Source: Candidatus Blastococcus massiliensis AP3
GTDB lineage: Bacteria > Actinomycetota > Actinomycetes > Mycobacteriales > Geodermatophilaceae
Reading direction: 5' to 3'
Assembly: GCF_000582785.1 (NCBI RefSeq)
Contig: NZ_HG931173.1
Span: 184,736 to 227,427 of the forward strand
DNA length: 42,692 nucleotides
The first letter of the stretch is position 1, and every line of letters starts with the position of its first letter. The notes under the pieces were generated by a model. That model did not search any database. It had not been told where the DNA came from and saw only the letters and a program-made list of their open reading frames with translations. Made by a program: the position numbers and the translations under genes. This document shows, in pieces, positions 41,423-42,692 of this stretch.

Positions 41423-42094
41423 TCACCTCCGTGCGCGGGCCCGGTCGGCGATCGTCGCGTCGGGGCGGCAGATGCCGCAGGGCGTGAAGCCGTCGGTCTT
41501 CGCCTCGTCCAGCGGGATCGGGATCGTCTCCTGACCGGCCAGGTGGGGGCAGCCGCTGAGGTGGTACCGGGGGTGCTCGTCGACGACGAGCACCTCGTCC
41601 TTGAGGTCCACGACCAGCAGGAGGTCGGTCACCTCGACCTCCTCGACCGGGGGCTCTCCCCCGTCCGCCGAGGGCGTCGCGGCGGGTCCGTCGTCGGCCC
41701 GGGACGAGGCGGCCGTCGACGCCGCTGATCCGGTCGCTACTGCCTCGTCGGGAGCAGCGGCTCCCGCGTCGGCGGCCTCTGCCGGCTGGGCGGCAGCCAG
41801 ACCGGCGGCGGTGGCCCCGGTGGCCGTGGTCCCGGCGGCTGCGGCGGGCGCCTTCGTCGTCGCCGGCTTCGTCGTCGTGTTCGTCGTCGTCGCCTCGTCG
41901 GCCGACGCGGCCCGACCGGAGGCGGGAGCCTTCCCGGCGCTGGGGCTCATCCGCAGGCGTGCGACGACGAGCAGCACCGCTGCCACCACGCAGGCGCCGA
42001 CGCATGCCCAGTAGAAGGGCGTCTCGCCGGTCAGCACCCCGGCGACGAACAGCCCGAGCCCGACGAGCACCAACAGGCCGGCAGCCACGATCAC
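41423..42094 (-). CDS. Two-helix membrane protein with a C-terminal Cys/His motif
   Basis: A 223-residue protein: two N-terminal helices (about 2-22 and 27-47), a long Ala/Thr/Glu-rich linker (about 50-150) and a conserved-looking cytosolic end with HPRYHLSGCPHL (from His174) and GFTPCGICRPD (from Gly202). His178, Cys182, Cys206 and Cys209 are spaced like the zinc-binding Ada N-terminal type (Y-H-x3-C ... P-C-x2-C). A metal-binding tail tethered to the membrane is the best reading; function unknown. GTG start with TAGAGT 7 bases upstream. Convergent with ileS, 24 bases between stops. It lies downstream of divIVA, beyond that gene's terminator. Confidence 0.78.
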   Translation of the reverse strand: MIVAAGLLVLVGLGLFVAGVLTGETPFYWACVGACVVAAVLLVVARLRMSPSAGKAPASGRAASADEATTTNTTTKPATTKAPAAAAGTTATGATAAGLAAAQPAEAADAGAAAPDEAVATGSAASTAASSRADDGPAATPSADGGEPPVEEVEVTDLLLVVDLKDEVLVVDEHPRYHLSGCPHLAGQETIPIPLDEAKTDGFTPCGICRPDATIADRARARR

Positions 42095-42101
42095 GCTCCG
42101 G

Positions 42102-42107
42102 ACTCTA
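42102..42107 (-). promoter_or_regulatory. Probable -10 of the membrane Cys/His protein gene
   Basis: TAGAGT on the minus strand is followed by 7 bases and the GTG at 42094. Located downstream of the strong hairpin after divIVA, it would provide an independent, leaderless promoter. Confidence 0.42.
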
Positions 42108-42163
42108 GGGCCACCGCCGCCCGCTCGCGCCCGCCGACGCGGCGATCAGCGCCACCGGGACGC

Positions 42164-42200
42164 GACAGGGCCCCCGGACGCAGTGTCCGGGGGCCCTGTC
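42164..42200 (-). terminator. Perfect 16-bp hairpin terminator after divIVA
   Basis: GACAGGGCCCCCGGAC pairs perfectly with GTCCGGGGGCCCTGTC around a 5-base loop, beginning nine bases after the divIVA stop. There is no following U-run, in keeping with actinobacterial I-shaped terminators. It is the strongest hairpin in the window. Confidence 0.8.
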
Positions 42201-42209
42201 GGGTGGCTG

Positions 42210-42692
42210 TCAGGCCGTGGCGTGCTGGTTCTGCCGGGCGTTGGAGGCCGGCTCGGCCGATCCTCGGCTGTCCAGGTCGCGCAGGTTCGACTCGAGGAAC
42301 GACCGGAGGCGGGTGCGGTACTCGCGCTCCATCGTCCGGAGCTCCTCGATCTTGCGCTCGAGGCTGGAGCGCTTCTCCTCGAGGCTGCCCATGACCTCGA
42401 CGTGGCGCCGCTCGGCGTCCTGGTCGAGGGCGGCGGCCTTGGCGCGGGCCTCTCGCTCCATCGTCTCGGCACGCGTGCGGGCGTCACCGATCATCGAGTC
42501 CGCGCGGTGCTTGGCCTCGGCGACCATCTGCTCGCTCTTGGTGCGCGCCTCGGTCATCAGCCGCTCGCTGTTGGCCTTGGCCCCGCTGAGCATCTGCTCG
42601 GCCTGGGTCTTGGCCTCGTTGACGTAGCGGTCCGCGGTCTCGGTGGCGAGGGCCAGCATCCGGGAGGCCCGGGCGCTGTCGTCCTCGCGCGG
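42210..42692 (-). CDS. wag31: DivIVA/Wag31 cell-pole protein (5' part outside window)
   Basis: The last 160 residues of a coiled-coil protein. Heptad-rich sequence (SARASRMLALATETADRYV, then repeated EAKTQAEQM, EARTKSEQM, EARTRAETM segments) is followed by EVMGSLEEKRSSLERKIEEL and MEREYRTRLRSFLESNLRDL, the C-terminal signature of mycobacterial Wag31. In actinobacteria this essential protein organises polar growth and peptidoglycan synthesis. The membrane-binding N-terminal domain is beyond the edge, and no internal start is claimed: the frame is open to the window end. A perfect hairpin follows the stop. Divergence near the edge cannot be judged. Confidence 0.93.
   Translation of the reverse strand, partial: PREDDSARASRMLALATETADRYVNEAKTQAEQMLSGAKANSERLMTEARTKSEQMVAEAKHRADSMIGDARTRAETMEREARAKAAALDQDAERRHVEVMGSLEEKRSSLERKIEELRTMEREYRTRLRSFLESNLRDLDSRGSAEPASNARQNQHATA

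Overview
The window reads as chromosomal DNA of a very GC-rich actinobacterium. Almost every gene has G or C in third codon positions, GTG starts are common, and many genes overlap by 4 bases. The his/trp gene order, a Wag31-type DivIVA, a DnaE1 with an intact-looking PHP domain, an IleS of the long type, and a DUF222-HNH (13E12-type) gene fit Frankia/Geodermatophilaceae-like Actinobacteria (Blastococcus, Geodermatophilus, Modestobacter). The family assignment is inference; the phylum is well supported.

Left part (1-21.9 kb) is a scattered histidine/tryptophan locus, mostly on the minus strand and read from right to left: hisD-hisC-hisB, a 59-aa membrane protein, a short nucleotidyltransferase-like fragment, then a plus-strand DUF222-HNH endonuclease that splits the locus, hisH, a large membrane M28-like peptidase, two plus-strand genes (hypothetical, nitroreductase), hisA/priA-ridA-hisF, two plus-strand genes, a heterodimeric ABC exporter pair, small membrane protein, secreted lipase, FAD dehydrogenase, proline-rich membrane protein, and finally hisI-trpE-(Trp-operon membrane protein). 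Genes in each metabolic block overlap by 1-4 bases and are probably translationally coupled.

Middle part (21.9-30.5 kb): a Lon-substrate-binding-domain protein, a VOC protein, a membrane protein, dnaE (replicative polymerase alpha subunit), a GNAT acetyltransferase, a CPBP membrane protease, an RluD-type pseudouridine synthase and lspA (lipoprotein signal peptidase).

Right part (30.5-42.7 kb): a carbohydrate ABC importer (solute-binding lipoprotein, two permeases, MsmK/UgpC-type ATPase) with a kinase-like DUF4032 gene upstream, a CPA1 cation/proton antiporter with RCK_C domain, divergent ileS, a membrane protein with a C-terminal Cys/His motif, and the 3' part of divIVA/wag31 with a perfect 16-bp hairpin just after its stop.

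No stretch longer than 300 bases lacks a gene; the longest gap is 16708-16992 (285 bases). No rRNA, tRNA, CRISPR array, insertion sequence or prophage was recognised. The most notable signals are: a LexA/SOS-box match overlapping the start codon of the DUF222-HNH gene inside the his locus; an IleS whose HIGH signature is changed to GTHH; an M28 peptidase lacking key metal-site residues; two intergenic tandem repeats (25 bp before hisD, 21 bp between sugar-transport genes); and a recurrent TANNNT element 6-7 bases before start codons that implies widespread leaderless transcription.
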